Part shown: in pieces, positions 1 through 13,034 of the stretch | Position numbering within the stretch: position 1 is the stretch's first letter | Layout of the letters: every line of letters begins with the position of its first letter | Assembly: GCF_000003605.2 (NCBI RefSeq) | Contig: NW_003131858.1 | Location: 147,182-168,662, forward strand | DNA: 21,481 nucleotides | DNA from: Saccoglossus kowalevskii | Lineage: Eukaryota; Hemichordata; Enteropneusta; Harrimaniidae | Direction: 5' to 3' | The notes under the pieces: generated by a model | The model's input: the letters and a program-made list of their open reading frames with translations, nothing else | Databases searched by the model: none | What the model was told of the DNA's origin: nothing | Position numbers and translations under genes: made by a program

Positions 1-23
1 AATAAAAAGAAAACCTTCCTTAC

Positions 24-250
24 CTCATTTAGTGGCACCTTCCCGGACCGGTGTACAAATGTTAGCAAACCTAGCAAGTTTCAGAAAACCCAATGCAGCA
101 GGGCAATTCAGAGCAGACACAGAGACGTCTTCGCTCTTCAGAAGCACATGCTGAACTGAAGACAATAGCCTGCCTAGCCCAGAGTTCACCACAGGTCATA
201 CAGGTGAAACAAAGGAATCTAACTATGTAATCAATAACCAATCAGAGGGG
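24..250 (-). promoter_or_regulatory. possible minus-strand first exon with upstream CCAAT box
   Basis: Read on the minus strand, GAG|GTAAGG forms a good 5' splice donor, with the exon ending at position 24 and the intron running off the window. Upstream on the same strand lies a relatively GC-rich stretch, about 24-180, without obvious repeats. A CCAAT box (plus-strand ACCAATCAGAGG, about 237-248) sits where a promoter element would lie for a start near 150-200. An ATG on this strand near 200 opens only about 47 codons before a stop, so the exon may be non-coding 5'UTR. This rests on a donor, a CCAAT box and local composition; there is no protein evidence. The call is weak. Confidence 0.22.
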
Positions 251-540
251 AGGTTTGCACAACTTACAATGCCGTTAACACAAACGTCATTACATTTGCC
301 ACAAACACCGAGATAAAAATGATAAGCATCTAGTCATCCACTATATGTCACTTGAGTAAGAGTCAGACACATAAAAGAAACAATTCATGACACTTTTTGT
401 CACAAAGATGTTTTTCCTATTTTTTCAAATGTTTTAGCTATTTATTATTATAATTCATTCGGACAGTTTTCTAGCAGTAACGTATTCACTGTCATTTATT
501 CTATGTTTTTCTCTGTTATCTCAACCCCTGCAAATATAAG

Positions 541-598
541 TATGCATGGAATCATGGAAATAAACGGTGTGCATTGCCGTGTGATAACTGTCATAAAG
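541..598 (+). other. possible small internal exon with consensus donor
   Basis: AAG|GTGAGT (donor GT at 599-600) is a perfect consensus 5' splice site. About 58 bases upstream is a pyrimidine-rich run ending in ...ATATAAG that could act as an acceptor. One frame across the segment is open and reads YAWNHGNKRCALPCDNCHK, with a C-x4-C-x2-C pattern. No partner exon was found, and such sites arise by chance in long AT-rich DNA. Confidence 0.15.
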
Positions 599-755
599 GT
601 GAGTGCTTGTTTACAACTCTGGAAGAACAATTGGAATCTTCCAGGTGTGCTCATATTTTACATAACAAAAGATGCTTACGATCAACTGAATTGCCCACGT
701 GAGGCTCTGCATGTCATCGTGAGCTGCTAGCAAAACCACATTCTGATTTGCTCCT

Positions 756-1274
756 GTGGAAACCCAGGTTGTGTACCTGAATCTGTACCAGTTATGCCCT
801 AATAATAGGCCAGATTTGAGACAGTTGGAGACCGCCATTTCCATTGAGTATTATGTGTATTGCTGCTACGATATTGTGAGACAAGTGACACAGGCTTCAA
901 TTATCATTCTTTGGGATCTTTTTGAACTGCTCTGCGATATCCTGCTATCAGCGATGCCCTCCAGAATAACAGCATTCCTCTACAAGCTAGCCTCGTGTAT
1001 CTCATCGTTGTTGTGTAGCAAGAAGCCATTGACTGTCATCAACTTCGACATCCCAGAACTGCCAGTTATCACTAATGCACACTTCCCTAGGCAATCCCCT
1101 ATTTTAGTGAATTTATTCTTTGTATTCTGTTCCTTGTTTCTTATCATAGTTTTCAGATGTATTAAAGCAAGGGGCTTTAACTTGATATATTGGTGTGTGT
1201 GTGTGTATTCCATTTCCTTACTATTACCTTGTCTACCCCATTCTAGCAGTGGAAGAACCCCATGTTCAGTGTGA
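756..1274 (+). CDS. unrecognised 172-codon hydrophobic ORF, may be spurious
   Basis: This stop-free frame runs from ATG to TGA. It is unusually long for AT-rich DNA, although the local segment is GC-richer than its surroundings, which lowers the surprise. The translation has several hydrophobic stretches: around residues 45-65, a strong one near 114-132 (VNLFFVFCSLFLIIVFRCI), and a cysteine-rich one near 140-160. It could be read as a small multi-pass membrane protein, but I recognise no family. Shorter open frames overlap it on the minus strand at 611-844 and 980-1213, so the strand of any real coding is undecided. A (GT)7 run crosses its 3' end at 1193-1206, which argues against tight constraint there. 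It could also be one exon of a split gene or the remnant of a mobile element. Confidence 0.2.
   Translation: METQVVYLNLYQLCPNNRPDLRQLETAISIEYYVYCCYDIVRQVTQASIIILWDLFELLCDILLSAMPSRITAFLYKLASCISSLLCSKKPLTVINFDIPELPVITNAHFPRQSPILVNLFFVFCSLFLIIVFRCIKARGFNLIYWCVCVYSISLLLPCLPHSSSGRTPCSV
1193..1206. repeat. (GT)7 dinucleotide run
   Basis: Seven perfect GT units. It is short and lies inside the unrecognised hydrophobic ORF. Confidence 0.8.
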
Positions 1275-2713
1275 GTTATGTGGGTGGGTGCAATAAGCAG
1301 GCCTTACACTATGACATTAATAAATCCATGCGTCCATGTGTAATATAAATGGTATCAAACAGCGAACAATTTCCAGATTTTCCAGAATTTAATTATTTTA
1401 AAATTGTGATTATGGCATCGGTTCTATTTGCAGATCGTTTTTTTAGACATAAAAACTAAACAAAATCACAGATTTCAAAATTTACAGCTCTGTTAGTGAC
1501 AACGTACCTGTACTTTGTACTGCTTAGATTTTAATTCGATGTATTATTTAGAGAAGTCTTTCTTCCTTCTCATCACAACAACCTCGTTTAAAATTTCAAT
1601 TTTCGATAACAAATTAACGAGAATGTACATTAAATATAAATTATATTTGTATTTTGTAATTTTCATATTGGTACAACTATACCTAACATTAATAGTAGTG
1701 TTCACGCTACACGAAGTACGAGCTAGGATTTAAGATAATATCGTATGTTTTTATATCGGATAGCCCCAATTGCATTAATGCACAGTACAAATTTTAACTT
1801 TGATTACTAAGTACAGTAACTAGGAAGATGTATATGATAGTTCCAACCGTTAGTTTATTTTTTTCTTAAGAACAATGTCCGTAGATGTACTTGTTTGTCA
1901 GGTCGGAAACGGCATGCCTAAAAGGATAGTTATGAATATAATAGTAAGTCGTTCAAATGAACATTTTATACAATGGCGTTTTCGGTGCTAAGTCCGAGCT
2001 AAGCGTTCGGGTATACTTCATCTAGACCGAGTCTTAAAAAAGCGTCCGTGCTAAGGAGCTGTGCGTAAACTATTGACTATGGCTAGTTCCCCAAGGCCAA
2101 CAGCAAAGTAATTACACACGTAAAAACAAAAATTTGACCATAATGGTGTAAGTATGCTATGAAAATGACCCACAGGATATTGTGCAAATGTACGTTTTCT
2201 GTGTTTATTTTTGGTTTATTACAGCGTACGTCTGTTGGAATAAAAAAACGATGGCTCGTGTTCCCGACTAATCCCATGGTTTCTGTGTGCTTATTGCTAT
2301 TCTCGCGTAAATCTTCACGATAAATATTAAATAGACTGTGGATAATCACGTGGTTAGATTGTACAATTTAAACTCGTCGATTTGTATCGTTGTGTATTGT
2401 TATGTATTGCGATTGACATCATTTAATTGACATGTACTTTTCAATGCATATGTAGCGTATATGATCTGTAATGGATATATATTGATCTTTGGATATTATC
2501 ATCAATGTGTTCTTCATGCTTGTGTCTCATCATATCAGAGTTAGCAGAAACATAAATCGCGTCGCCACACACACATTTACGTTCATTACTGTAATACTAG
2601 GCAAGACAAAACCTTTGCAGTAAAGGCAGAACGATAAAATCAACAAATGGAGATGTACGGATACTCAGTCATACTCATCAATGGTTTGTCGATATTTTTT
2701 TCATGAAAGTTGG

Positions 2714-2936
2714 ACCTATGTGAGCAGGGTGTGTCAATGTTTACGACTGCCGCTCTCTCAACAGAGAGCATAGATATTCACATGGGAGATGAACAGAGGA
2801 AATCGTTAAATATGTATTATAGAATAATAGTTTTATTTTAGTGGTCTGTTTCATTTGGATTGAATATAGAGAGCGCGAAGAACGCATCATTTGGTCTACT
2901 TCTAATTAAATAATTTAAGACGTTGTCAACGCATCT
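2714..2936 (+). repeat. diverged dispersed repeat, copy 1
   Basis: The segment opens at 2714-2739 with ACCTATGTGAGCAGGGTGTG, matching 6316-6340 with one substitution and one deletion over 26 bases. It closes near 2926-2936 with TCAACGCATCT, which recurs at 6589-6599; in both places a run containing ATTAAAACAAA follows. The intervening sequence is much less similar and differs in length (about 212 against 273 bases), as expected for two old copies of one interspersed element. The family was not recognised. Confidence 0.4.
2752..2769. other. perfect 7-bp hairpin, 4-nt loop
   Basis: GCTCTCT and AGAGAGC are perfect complements around the loop CAAC. It lies inside repeat copy 1 and is not present in copy 2, so it may be specific to this copy or have arisen later. 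No function can be assigned. Confidence 0.5.
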
Positions 2937-5024
2937 ATATATTAAAACAAAGGCATGGGAATGTTGTCAGAATTGTGTGAGTCACATTTTGATTACCCTT
3001 GACATTATATTACACCGTAGGACAATTTACATAACGGTTAATGACACTGAACGTCGTGCAGAAATTAATGTAAGTATACATACTCAGCATTGCTTTTAAA
3101 TTTTAAACACGATTTGTGTGTTAATTAGTTTTTACAAGCCTTGCTTCATGATTCGGAAAACATTCTTCAGATAACTGTGTGGGATATAGATCGCATAACC
3201 GCACTATAAATGTTTGAGTATTGTAACTTCATTGATTTCTGAGAATTGGTGTACTCTAATATTTGAGTTTCAACATAAATACTCATATTGTTTTAACTTT
3301 GCGCTTAACTTGTATGTCCTCCTTCAATGTAGTATATGGTTCATTAAGTCTGATAAGTTATTTTTTCTCTATATGATATCAATAACAAATGAAGCGTGGA
3401 ACTCCCACAAGACTATAGATATAAAACTACCATCATACTAATCATAGCTTTTCTGAATTATTAATAGTCAATTAAATAAATTCTACCATCTGAAACAGAC
3501 AGTTAGTTAGGTCATATGGGTTAGGACGTATATCAATCTCACTATTACAATTTACGATTATAATTCTCAACTTCTCAACTTTATTTTACATTATCTAAAT
3601 TGACTATTACTACTGATACTAATTATTATTACTGGCAAACCATAATACAAAACAGGATTTTCACAGTTCATGTGTTTAAGATCAATTGAATACTTTCGTA
3701 CATCGAAAATTAAGACCTTACAACGAGTGTACATTTTCAGCCACATGCACATGTAGTATATCAATAACATTTTACATACCCAACTTAAATATTTTGAAAG
3801 GGATTAAACAATTACCCTATGGAATGATCCTGTATACCGAAGGGATTATCTCTAACCACGAGTATGATGCGCAACACATTTTAAACATAATGTGTTGTTA
3901 TAGTTTGAGGCAATGAAAATGCTCGCTTTGATACTCATTTCACATTTCGATTACTTTGACGAAATCCATCTGATCACGAGTAATAAATCTGCCCTTTGGT
4001 TGCACTTATACTCGAGTATCTGTGTATGACATAAAATGAGTCCGTATTACAGTCTTCAATTTTCATCATTCTCTGTCATTCAATTCTGAGAAGATATAAT
4101 GCCTGGCAACTCTGAGATTAACTAGTTGAATCTCCGTTTGATTTTAATAAGTTTACTTTTTATTGATATATGAGAACTACGAACCATATAAATGTCTTCA
4201 ATTAAATTGTCTAATCATTAGTATTAAATGTATCCCTTGGATACAACTGCAGTTGATAAAAGATGAATGTGTATAACATAGTGCCTATAGACTCTAAGAT
4301 CTACATTCCAAATGAAGCATACAAACTACGAAACACATATATAACATCTTTTGATTATTCCTACAATATATGATTTAATAAACGAGAGTAGTAATGTTAG
4401 TTTGTTCATAGTCTTTGCCGAAATATACCTCACGAGTTAAATAAATGTGTTATTATAGAATCAAAAATGTTTTATCATACTACTATATTAAAATGGGTTA
4501 GAATTTGTGTTACTTTTTTCTGACTATGTACTCGCTCTGATAGATTATGAATTATTTAAATAAAACGAACATGTATACAAGAGGCATTAATAGCTTTATT
4601 ATTGACAATACACTTTCTGCTCATACTGTCCAGGGCCTCTCTGTAAACGCTAGTGATTCGTGTGAAATCATCAATTGTGTTAATATATAGTCTTTTATAG
4701 TTTTTCTAATGGTCCCTTGACGTTAATATCATTCACGTTTCTGTCGAGGGAAGCGTTCACTAACGAAAAGGTATAATATGTGAACCGGTTTTGTTGTTTA
4801 ATATCCATCTTTATATAGGTACGGAGTATGGCAAATGAAATGAGAGCAAATCGTGGATTTTGTTTAAATACGATATGCGACGTAGTTACAATAGTAGTGA
4901 ATATGATGTACATGTTATTTAAGTATCACCACGTTATTTTGTGAAATAGTATTAATAGTATACACCGTCGCATGTACCGGAAATCTGATGTCAAGCCACA
5001 TAGACTTTGACAGACCATTATTTA

Positions 5025-5026
<2 letters not shown>

Positions 5027-5062
<36 letters not shown>
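5027..5062. repeat. (TA)18 microsatellite
   Basis: This is an uninterrupted run of 18 TA units, the longest simple repeat in the window. It lies in gene-free DNA and is probably length-polymorphic. Confidence 0.97.
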
Positions 5063-5064
<2 letters not shown>

Positions 5065-6315
5065 TTAAACTTGTTACGCATTTAGACTAGACCATTGACA
5101 ATTTATCATGTATTCACCATGGATAACTACATTTCAATTCATTTTGTTTTTGTTTTTACAAGTACATTTTATTCGTATCTCCATAAAGAATAACTGAAGG
5201 TATTAACATTCACAATATAATACATTAAAAATGCCAAATAAGAACAATAATTGAATATAATCTTGTAGTCCGTGTATTGCATCTTACCACTCTGGTGATA
5301 TATGATGCGTGTCAGTTTGTTTATGTATTCTCAGAGATAATTGCAAGAAGATCTAAATCCGGACATTCTTTCTCTGTAGACATTGTGTGAGCTTACTTAT
5401 TTTTCCAGTCAATATTTATTTCGCTAATGTATTTAGTAGGAGGTGTCGATATTGAAATAGTACAGCTAACTTTGAAATTTGTGCAATTTGAGTAGTATTG
5501 TGGTAAATTATAAGTTATTTGACAGTATCATAATTAAAATTACCGATTAATCGAACTCGCTGACCGAGTCGCTTGGTTAAATATATGATAATCTGAACTG
5601 ATATGGCTAACATAATTTTCAATCATCTTCTAAAATAAACTCTAAGTATAATTAAAAACATTGATTGATTGAAATGCGGAAGACAGTAATATATTTTCAC
5701 AAAGATGGTCTCCACATAAATTGGTTGCACTGCTACTTATATATATATTGGTCTCTTAATGTATGTGTACAAAATAGTTCCCAACAATAAGCATTACAAC
5801 GCAAGAAGATAATGTTGTTGGGATATCTGATGTATTGAACGGGTCAACAGATATGGAGCTAATAATTCAGTAGATGCAACGATATACTCATGGCGCCATT
5901 GATGACAATCTGGTATGCCAAATCAAGACATTAAACATCACATTAATATATCCATTAAAATCAGTTCATGAGAATATACAGGCACTTAAATGCATTACAT
6001 GCCTTTTAGATTAGTCGTAAAAAATATTACCTTAAATATTGCCATTAAGAGAGTGATATGAACGGATTTGGTGTTAATGATATTGCATATTTTGGCAAAT
6101 ATGAAAGCAACGTTAACTAGAAAGTGATTCTAATTTTATTATAGTATATTAACCTTAATGGATTAAGGTAGAACACATGTGTGCGATGTTGATATGAAGT
6201 ATAGACGAGATAGACATACAAGATTTAAATCTGTAAATATATCTCATATCATCTATCCTAAGGTAATTCATCGGTGTTATCATTCAAGTGATGCCTACAG
6301 CAAAAAATAAGGTAT

Positions 6316-6599
6316 ACCTATGTGAGCAGAGTGTGTAATGGCACCGTCAGTGCAATACGTATTCGAAAATTACCGACTATAACATTATTGTATCATTTTA
6401 TGTGCGTCTTCGTATTACCATTCATTCACATTATATTTTTTACGAGTATCGCACTTTTAAAAGAAATCATAAATAGAAAATGTAGAATGGAGATAAACAG
6501 GATGACACGTGTATATAATTATACTTCAATTTAAGGTCTTAATGTTCATTACGTTTCGTCAACTGCTGATATACTAAGAACAAAATTTTCAACGCATCT
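6316..6599 (+). repeat. diverged dispersed repeat, copy 2
   Basis: It is anchored by ACCTATGTGAGCAGAGTGTG at its left end and TCAACGCATCT at its right end, in the same order and orientation as the copy at 2714-2936. Between the anchors only short stretches can be matched by eye, for example GGAGAT-AACAGG against GGAGATGAACAG. A 70-codon open frame runs through most of it but shows no recognisable motif. Confidence 0.4.
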
Positions 6600-9306
6600 G
6601 TTGATTGAATTAAAACAAATGGTCGACAATATTGGTCGTCAACTAACTAAAATCAAAATGAATGCACTGCTGCGATATCTCTATACAATGTATATCTATA
6701 GTAATCACTTATAAGATTGAGCGTTTTACGCCATCAATGCCAGTTGCTTCAGCCAAGACACATTTTTGTGTCGCTTTCAAAGTGTAATTGCAGACTACAA
6801 ATCCTAACTTTACACAATATATATGTCTTTTCCTTACATATTTGCAGTCTGAATCGGGATTATTGTGAATAATAAATCTCTATAATTATTGCTAAAAAAA
6901 CTCAAAACAATATTATTTACGTCAGGCAAACATTGCAATGCATTGTTCATATCGTTTTTAATATAGTTTTATATATAACAGTAAATTATTCCTAAAGTAT
7001 AACCAAAGAAGGCAGTTGTTCAATTCAGTCTATAACAAAATTAATGTACAGTGCGTGGTACAGGGTATATTCCTTCTTGCTAAAAATTAAAAACAGAATT
7101 TCCTAAAATCTAGTTACATTTGCACTTGCAAACATCATTCTCAGAACAGGCTAAATAGAATAATATGTATCAAAATATATTATAAAGTACATGTTGAGAA
7201 TTATAATGTATGAGAATCATAACGTTTCGTATCACTAAGATAAACATATCTACAATATAACTGACATTTAAGGTAAAACAAGACAATCTAAGTGACTGAG
7301 TGTATATTAATTCCGGAGTGGCATCTCATAAATGCAAATTAAAAATTCGAGAGAACAGGAAACACTAATCAGTGAGTTTTCTCATAATCTAAAATAGTTG
7401 AGATTGAATTTAAGTCATTCGAATTTTTGAACTTGTCTGATTAAGAACTGTGTTAACCTGGCGGAATATGACGATTGGTACGATTGTTATACGTCATAGT
7501 TGTTGCTCATTAGTGACAGCACTTGTTTATCGTATTTCATGTTCATCACATGACTGCTTCGACATTTTGTACTGTAGATCTGGATTATTGTCCGACATAA
7601 TCAAGCTAATATAATTCATATTTGAAGGAAATATAGTTTAAACGAATATCATCCAGAATACATTTTCATATAATAGAGAGCATATAGTCTCAACCTATGA
7701 CCAGTCACACAAGATTCCCTTCCACTCTGCTTCACGGAAGGAAATGCCTGTATACCATTGGTATATTTAAAAAAGGAATGTTTGAGATATGCTAAAACCT
7801 ATAAGGGTTTCCCAACCCAATATTAAGGATTAAGATTTTTTATTCTGCATAAAGTATGACCCTTAAAAAATCACTGTAATTGAATAGTGTATGAGTTTTG
7901 TTTTATTATCAGGCTTTTTACTGTATTGAAATTAAAATTATGGTAGAAGAATGCTATACTGCCGTCTAGTATGCTGCATTCGGTTATTATTTCAAGTCAG
8001 TCACATATGACAATTAATGCTAAAGAGGCTTTATATTCACAACACACAATTGATTCACAATTTTAAACTCCACAGAATATGGGTAATGGCTGATACGGTC
8101 CTTTTAAGCAATGTAAAATTTATGACAAATGATTTCATCAATTTTAAATTTTGCAAAACTCGTTTCTCCCACGCTTTTGTAATCTAAGCCAGAATTGCTG
8201 TGAGGCCTGACAATATGGAAATTGTGAATATGGATTTAATTTGACTATCGTCACGCCGTGACTGACTGCATTTGAGTGTGTTCTGAAAGAGTGCAATTGA
8301 TGGCGACTCTCATTTCACTTAACCACTTATTTCCTAATGCATTGATTTGAGAGTCACCGTAAAATTAATTAAATATGGTATTATAAACGTCAATCAGAAA
8401 ATGCAATATCCTTTCATTTTAAATAATATGTTAAAATCACCGTTTTATTATTATGACTCATATATACCTTTTTTGTAAATACCCTTTAAATCTGACACAT
8501 TCTGTCATCTGGTTGATGGGTGAAAGTTGTACGTTATATTGCTAACTAAAAACATGCAAAAAAACATACAATGTTGTTAATCTGTTCACTTACTTATCTA
8601 CATTCATGAATTGTTTGCTAATAAAGATTCACGTGACATGGAACGACCAATGAGAAAGTTCTAATATAATATTCGGCAACTCATTTGTTATGAGTAAATG
8701 ATATACCTAGTATTGGGTTTGATGTTGTTCTCGTCAGGGTGCATCTTAATCAGATTATATTATATGGCTTGACAATACGTATTTGTTACACTATGAAAAG
8801 GAGAAGCAATTTCATTATTTTATTTAAAACACAATGACTATCTCATTGATCAATTCATCATTGATGATAAATTTATCATTTCATTGGATTTAACATTTTT
8901 AATCTAGATATCTCTAGGCTTGGTCAGAGTGATGCAGTCTGCCGTATCAACAATGAAAACTCATTTAATTATGTTGTTTATTATTGCTGGTTGTATATGT
9001 CTTATGTATCAGGATGTAAATATACTTTTAAAAGAACACAATGACGCGTAAAAGGGGAATGATTTTACACTGATAATAATTAACAATCAAGAAACCAAAC
9101 CTTTTGACGGATAGTAGAGCGTAAATGAATGTATTGATGATCAGAAATTAATAGATTGAATATATTTGAAATAGAGTAAATTATTAATATATCCATTATG
9201 TAATAAATATCCGCTCGACTAAGTGGATTGTCTGTTGCAAATTTGTAAAATTGCAAGTGTTTTGTGTGTATGTGGGTGATTGTTTTCCTGTCTTAGAATG
9301 CATGAA

Positions 9307-9323
9307 TATATATATATATATAT
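9307..9323. repeat. short (TA)n tract
   Basis: About eight TA units, flanked by GCATGA on the left and TTGCATGA on the right, so the tract could fold into an imperfect hairpin. No function is implied. Confidence 0.75.
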
Positions 9324-10736
9324 TGCATGATGTGTTTAGTGTTTCGTAACTTTATGTTACATGCATTTATAATCATTTGATATATTCTATAATGTGTAAT
9401 CGCTGCAAAGTGTGTCGCCCACGTTTTGATAATTAATTGGGATTGAGTGTCTCCTAAAAGCTGTCACATGATTCAATGTGTTTCTTGTTGACTAAATGTA
9501 CAAAATGAGTGTCTAGTCAACATGTTATTACAAAATATGTGAATTATAGAAACTTTAAGTGTACGTTATCAAGAACACTGCAAGTAATTTCAAAGTGAAG
9601 ACAAATATATGTCTAGTTTTTCACAGGATCTGACATATGAATGTAACATTATTGAAAGTTAAACATTGAAACTATAATGATTTTTATTCTATTCCTTCAA
9701 CAGTTATTATTTTTTCATTATTATTTTGAAAGAACAAAAAATATATAAACACTTCTACTGACCACGTATATTTGTGTCCATGTTTCGTTGTCTTGGTTTT
9801 AGGATTTATTAAACAAGTTATCAAATGTACGCATTGTCGAAAATGAATACACGATATTTGTTTGATCTCCTGTGTGAGAATATAGTCCAGTGGATTTAGC
9901 CTTGAAACAGACCGAACCGGGAAGTAAATAGTACAATAACAAGTCTGGTATCAAAAGATTGGGAATTTTCGTAGATTTACCCAAAAAACCCAAGAACTGA
10001 CAACATGGACATTTTTTTTACACGGGTAGAAGTAAGGGGTAGTGTTTTTCATACATTTTAGATTTTTCTTATATTTATATTTTGTAATTAATATTACTTA
10101 CAGCCTATACATTATTTCATATACATATTGCTAGTGTTTTCTATACATTTTATTTAGATAAACTGAAGAAACTATCCGCCAGTTATAGAACAGAAATTTG
10201 CTGATGTCGGCATTTTTTTACAAATATTTTAGTCCTGTCAAGTAGTCAATCAATCTTTTGTTTTACCAGAGACCTATCGGTATCACAAAATATATTTCCT
10301 TTATTTCTAAGCACCAGTATCTAGGTAACTAAGCACTGTTTGAACTTTTAATGACTCGTTCGTAATTTCCAGGGGTTTTTAAACACCCTGATATTCCCAA
10401 AATATAGCTAAATCCTGTTACACAAGGAAGATTGTTATGGTAAGCTTATAAACACTTTGCTATGATTACTTCTCTTTTTCCTTTCTGTATAAATTGCTCT
10501 GTTTAGAGTAATCATATTTTAATATAGTTAAAACAAGCCATTTGCAAGTCCTTGCATGACTGTCAATCATAATAAATTGCTCAATTTGTAAAGTCAATGT
10601 GACTTTTGATTATCATCACGTGATTTTCTTATATGGCAACCAGCACAAGATTAGGTCCCGATTTTTTTGCTTGAACACGCGTACTAAACGCGTCTTGTTT
10701 ATGCTTGTGATAAATTTAGATTCAATATCCACAAAG

Positions 10737-12690
10737 ATGAGTGGGTACAGCAGGTACAAGCCAGACTTCACAGCATCAGCAGTTTTACATGATTTCCACT
10801 ATCATGCAAAGAATGAAGCCCCTGAATCCGAAAAAAATCGACTCATTAAAACGGTTGCACAACTTATTAAAAATGATATAAAATCGTGCAGCACAACTAG
10901 TCATTTACACCCAAACTGAGAAAGCCACCTTCCATCCGCCCTGAAAGTTTTACTTCAAGATATGTTTGTTGGAAAAGACACTGATGTTAAGGTGGCATCC
11001 GTAGGGCAGGCCATCATGCAGTCAGTTCGCCCACGAGTTACAGTGGTTACACTGCAAATTGGAATTGCTGTTCAAATACATCGCCAGTTTGGCTCATGAT
11101 TTCCCATTGATTCTCTCCATAGTCATGGGTTTTGTTCATCATATGCAGAGGTACAGAAGTTTGAACGTAGTGCCACTTGTCACCAAGTAACTGACATTCC
11201 TGGTTGTTCACAAGCGGACATTTTAAACAACATGTAGCTGATAATGTTGACCATAATGTCCGAACCATTAACGGGCTGAACACGTTTCATGGTATGGTCA
11301 TAATAACGACCATAACACCAGAGATATTGTGGAACAACACCATACCTAAAGTTCATGTCACATCTGAGGATATGGTTTCTGTTGCAAAAGTCAATATTAG
11401 ATATTATAAGCAGTTATCAAAGGACATGGCCAAATTAAAGTATGTCCAATTACCCAGTGATAGCAGGTGATGATACATTGAATGTGGATCTTCTGTGGAA
11501 AATTGCTTGGTTGTTACAACCATCTAGACCATTTTGGAATAGTTTTATGCAAATGGTACATCAAGGTCCTCATCCTGGGGTCTCATCTATAATGTTCATG
11601 CCAATCGATATGAAATCAACTGATGAACCATGTATTTTCTCAACTATGTGCTTCATCAGTGAACAAGCTAAGAAGTATGATTTAACACCAGTGCCCACCT
11701 TCGACCAGCCTTTATGGTGGAAATCACTGGAAATCCAACAGAATGAGCCCAGAAGTAGCAGTGTGAAGAATATTGTTCTTCGACTGGGTGGTCTGCATGT
11801 GCAAATGAGTTTTCTGGGTTGCATTGGACATTTAATGAGTGGATCTGGACTTAAGGAACTATTGGAGACTGATGTTGGACATATGTTGAGTAGCAAGGCC
11901 ATTTCCAGGGCTATCAGGGGTCACATTCTAGTGGAAGCAGCATTATATGCATTGCTTTTGTCAATGATGTATGACCTTCTATTACCAAGAAAAGAATCAA
12001 GAAGAAATGAGTTGAAAGAAGCAGGGACCATCCCAGAGACACTGCTTGCAAACGAGACAGAATATAATTGGTTTGTTCAGAGGAAGTACTGACTCTAATC
12101 CAGGAAAAAAATCAACCAATTCAAGGAAACACTCGCTTTCCTTAGAACATCAAAGTTATGGTTACAGTACATAGAGATGATTGAAATACTTCAGCAGTTC
12201 ATTAAGGCTGAAAGAACTGGTAACTGGTCTCTCCATCTAAAAGCTTTTCCAGACATGCTTCCATAATTTGCTGAATCTGGCCATAATCTTTATGCAAAGT
12301 CAGTATACATATATTTTCAGATTATGTCAAAACTACCAGAAAGTAGTGCTGATGTATTTCGATCATTTCTGAATGGATACCATGTTGTTAGGCGGACGTA
12401 CAGGTACTGGGCAGGTATATCGACTGATCTTGCATTTGCTAATGTTGATGAGGAGTGTCAAAACAAGTGGTGGGCTGACAAGAGGTAGAGGTATGTCAGA
12501 AATACAACATACCGTTTGGCTACTCTCAACACCTGTATGTGCAGAAGTCAACCGTGCAATGCAAGAGTTCACTGGTGTTTCTTACATCACAAGTGAGCAA
12601 CACAAAGCGAGTACAAAGACCAGGCAAATTAGAGATCATAATGACCTAATGGAGTTGGTACAGTTTCTTTGTGCAACAACTCTTCACTAT
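10737..12690 (+). other. N-terminal and central part of the element protein, no known domain
   Basis: The start chosen is ATG 10737 (MSGYSRYKP), because family-like sequence begins there; the same frame is open back to 10599 but looks non-coding. The first block runs through in-frame TGAs at 10917 and 11097, with clear continuation after each (LPSALKVLLQDMF, then FPIDSLHSHGFCSSY). A frame change near 11225 leads to HVADNVDHNVRTING. The next block holds the FDQPLWWKSL, IVLRLGG and SFLGCIGHLMSGSGL stretches, then three stops (12090, 12096, 12264). KLWLQYIEMIEILQQFIKAE follows the first two and AESGHNLYAKS the third. A frame change near 12425 joins the WAGISTDL stretch to LMRSVKTSGGLTRGRGM. I assign no fold or function to this roughly 650-residue region. 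Its highly conserved tryptophans and glycines suggest a globular, probably catalytic or structural role in intact copies. Confidence 0.65.
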
Positions 12691-13034
12691 GTAGTATAGC
12701 TACTGGATTTGTTGTTGATGACACAGTAAATGTCGATAATGCTAGGTCTATTGGTGCTGAAATAATAAAGTATATGATTAGAAAAAGCGCGAGTGATTTT
12801 TCAATTACTAAAGAACAGGCTAAAAAATTAAGCGTGAAAACATCATTAAAGCTTGATGCAGATGAAGTACAAGTTGATCCCCAGTTGTTATTTCAAAGAC
12901 TTGTTTTCATTGCAAAGGGAATTGTATCAACAAACGAGTTGTCCAGTCTTTTCACCTATGAGCTGTGTACTCATCCACCAGCAATGTTTGCCTCTGATGG
13001 ACTGATGCGGGAAACAAACAAACCAGCTTTAGTC

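Larger units (their letters stand above)
1275..5026. other. gene-free AT-rich stretch
   Basis: The short open frames here (72-88 codons) have the low-complexity composition expected from AT-rich non-coding DNA and match no family I know. The only structure I can support is one member of a dispersed repeat pair near 2714-2936 and a small perfect hairpin inside it. I saw no tRNA, rRNA or splice-bounded conserved exon. It is best described as intergenic or intronic. Confidence 0.6.
5063..10598. other. gene-free AT-rich stretch
   Basis: About 5.5 kb with no frame that looks coding. The open frames of 64-70 codons near 6322-6534 and 9799-9993 are compositionally unremarkable. It contains copy 2 of the dispersed repeat (6316-6599), a (TA)n tract at about 9307-9323, a near-palindrome TATACCATTGGTATA at 7751-7765, and a pair of similar TAGTGTTTT..ATACATTTT stretches about 90 bases apart near 10040 and 10132. 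No RNA gene was recognised. It is intergenic or intronic. Confidence 0.6.

Noticed and set aside
1515-10000. Many 60-90 codon open frames on both strands
   Set aside because: They have the low-complexity composition expected of AT-rich non-coding DNA, no recognisable motif, and no clear splice sites linking them.
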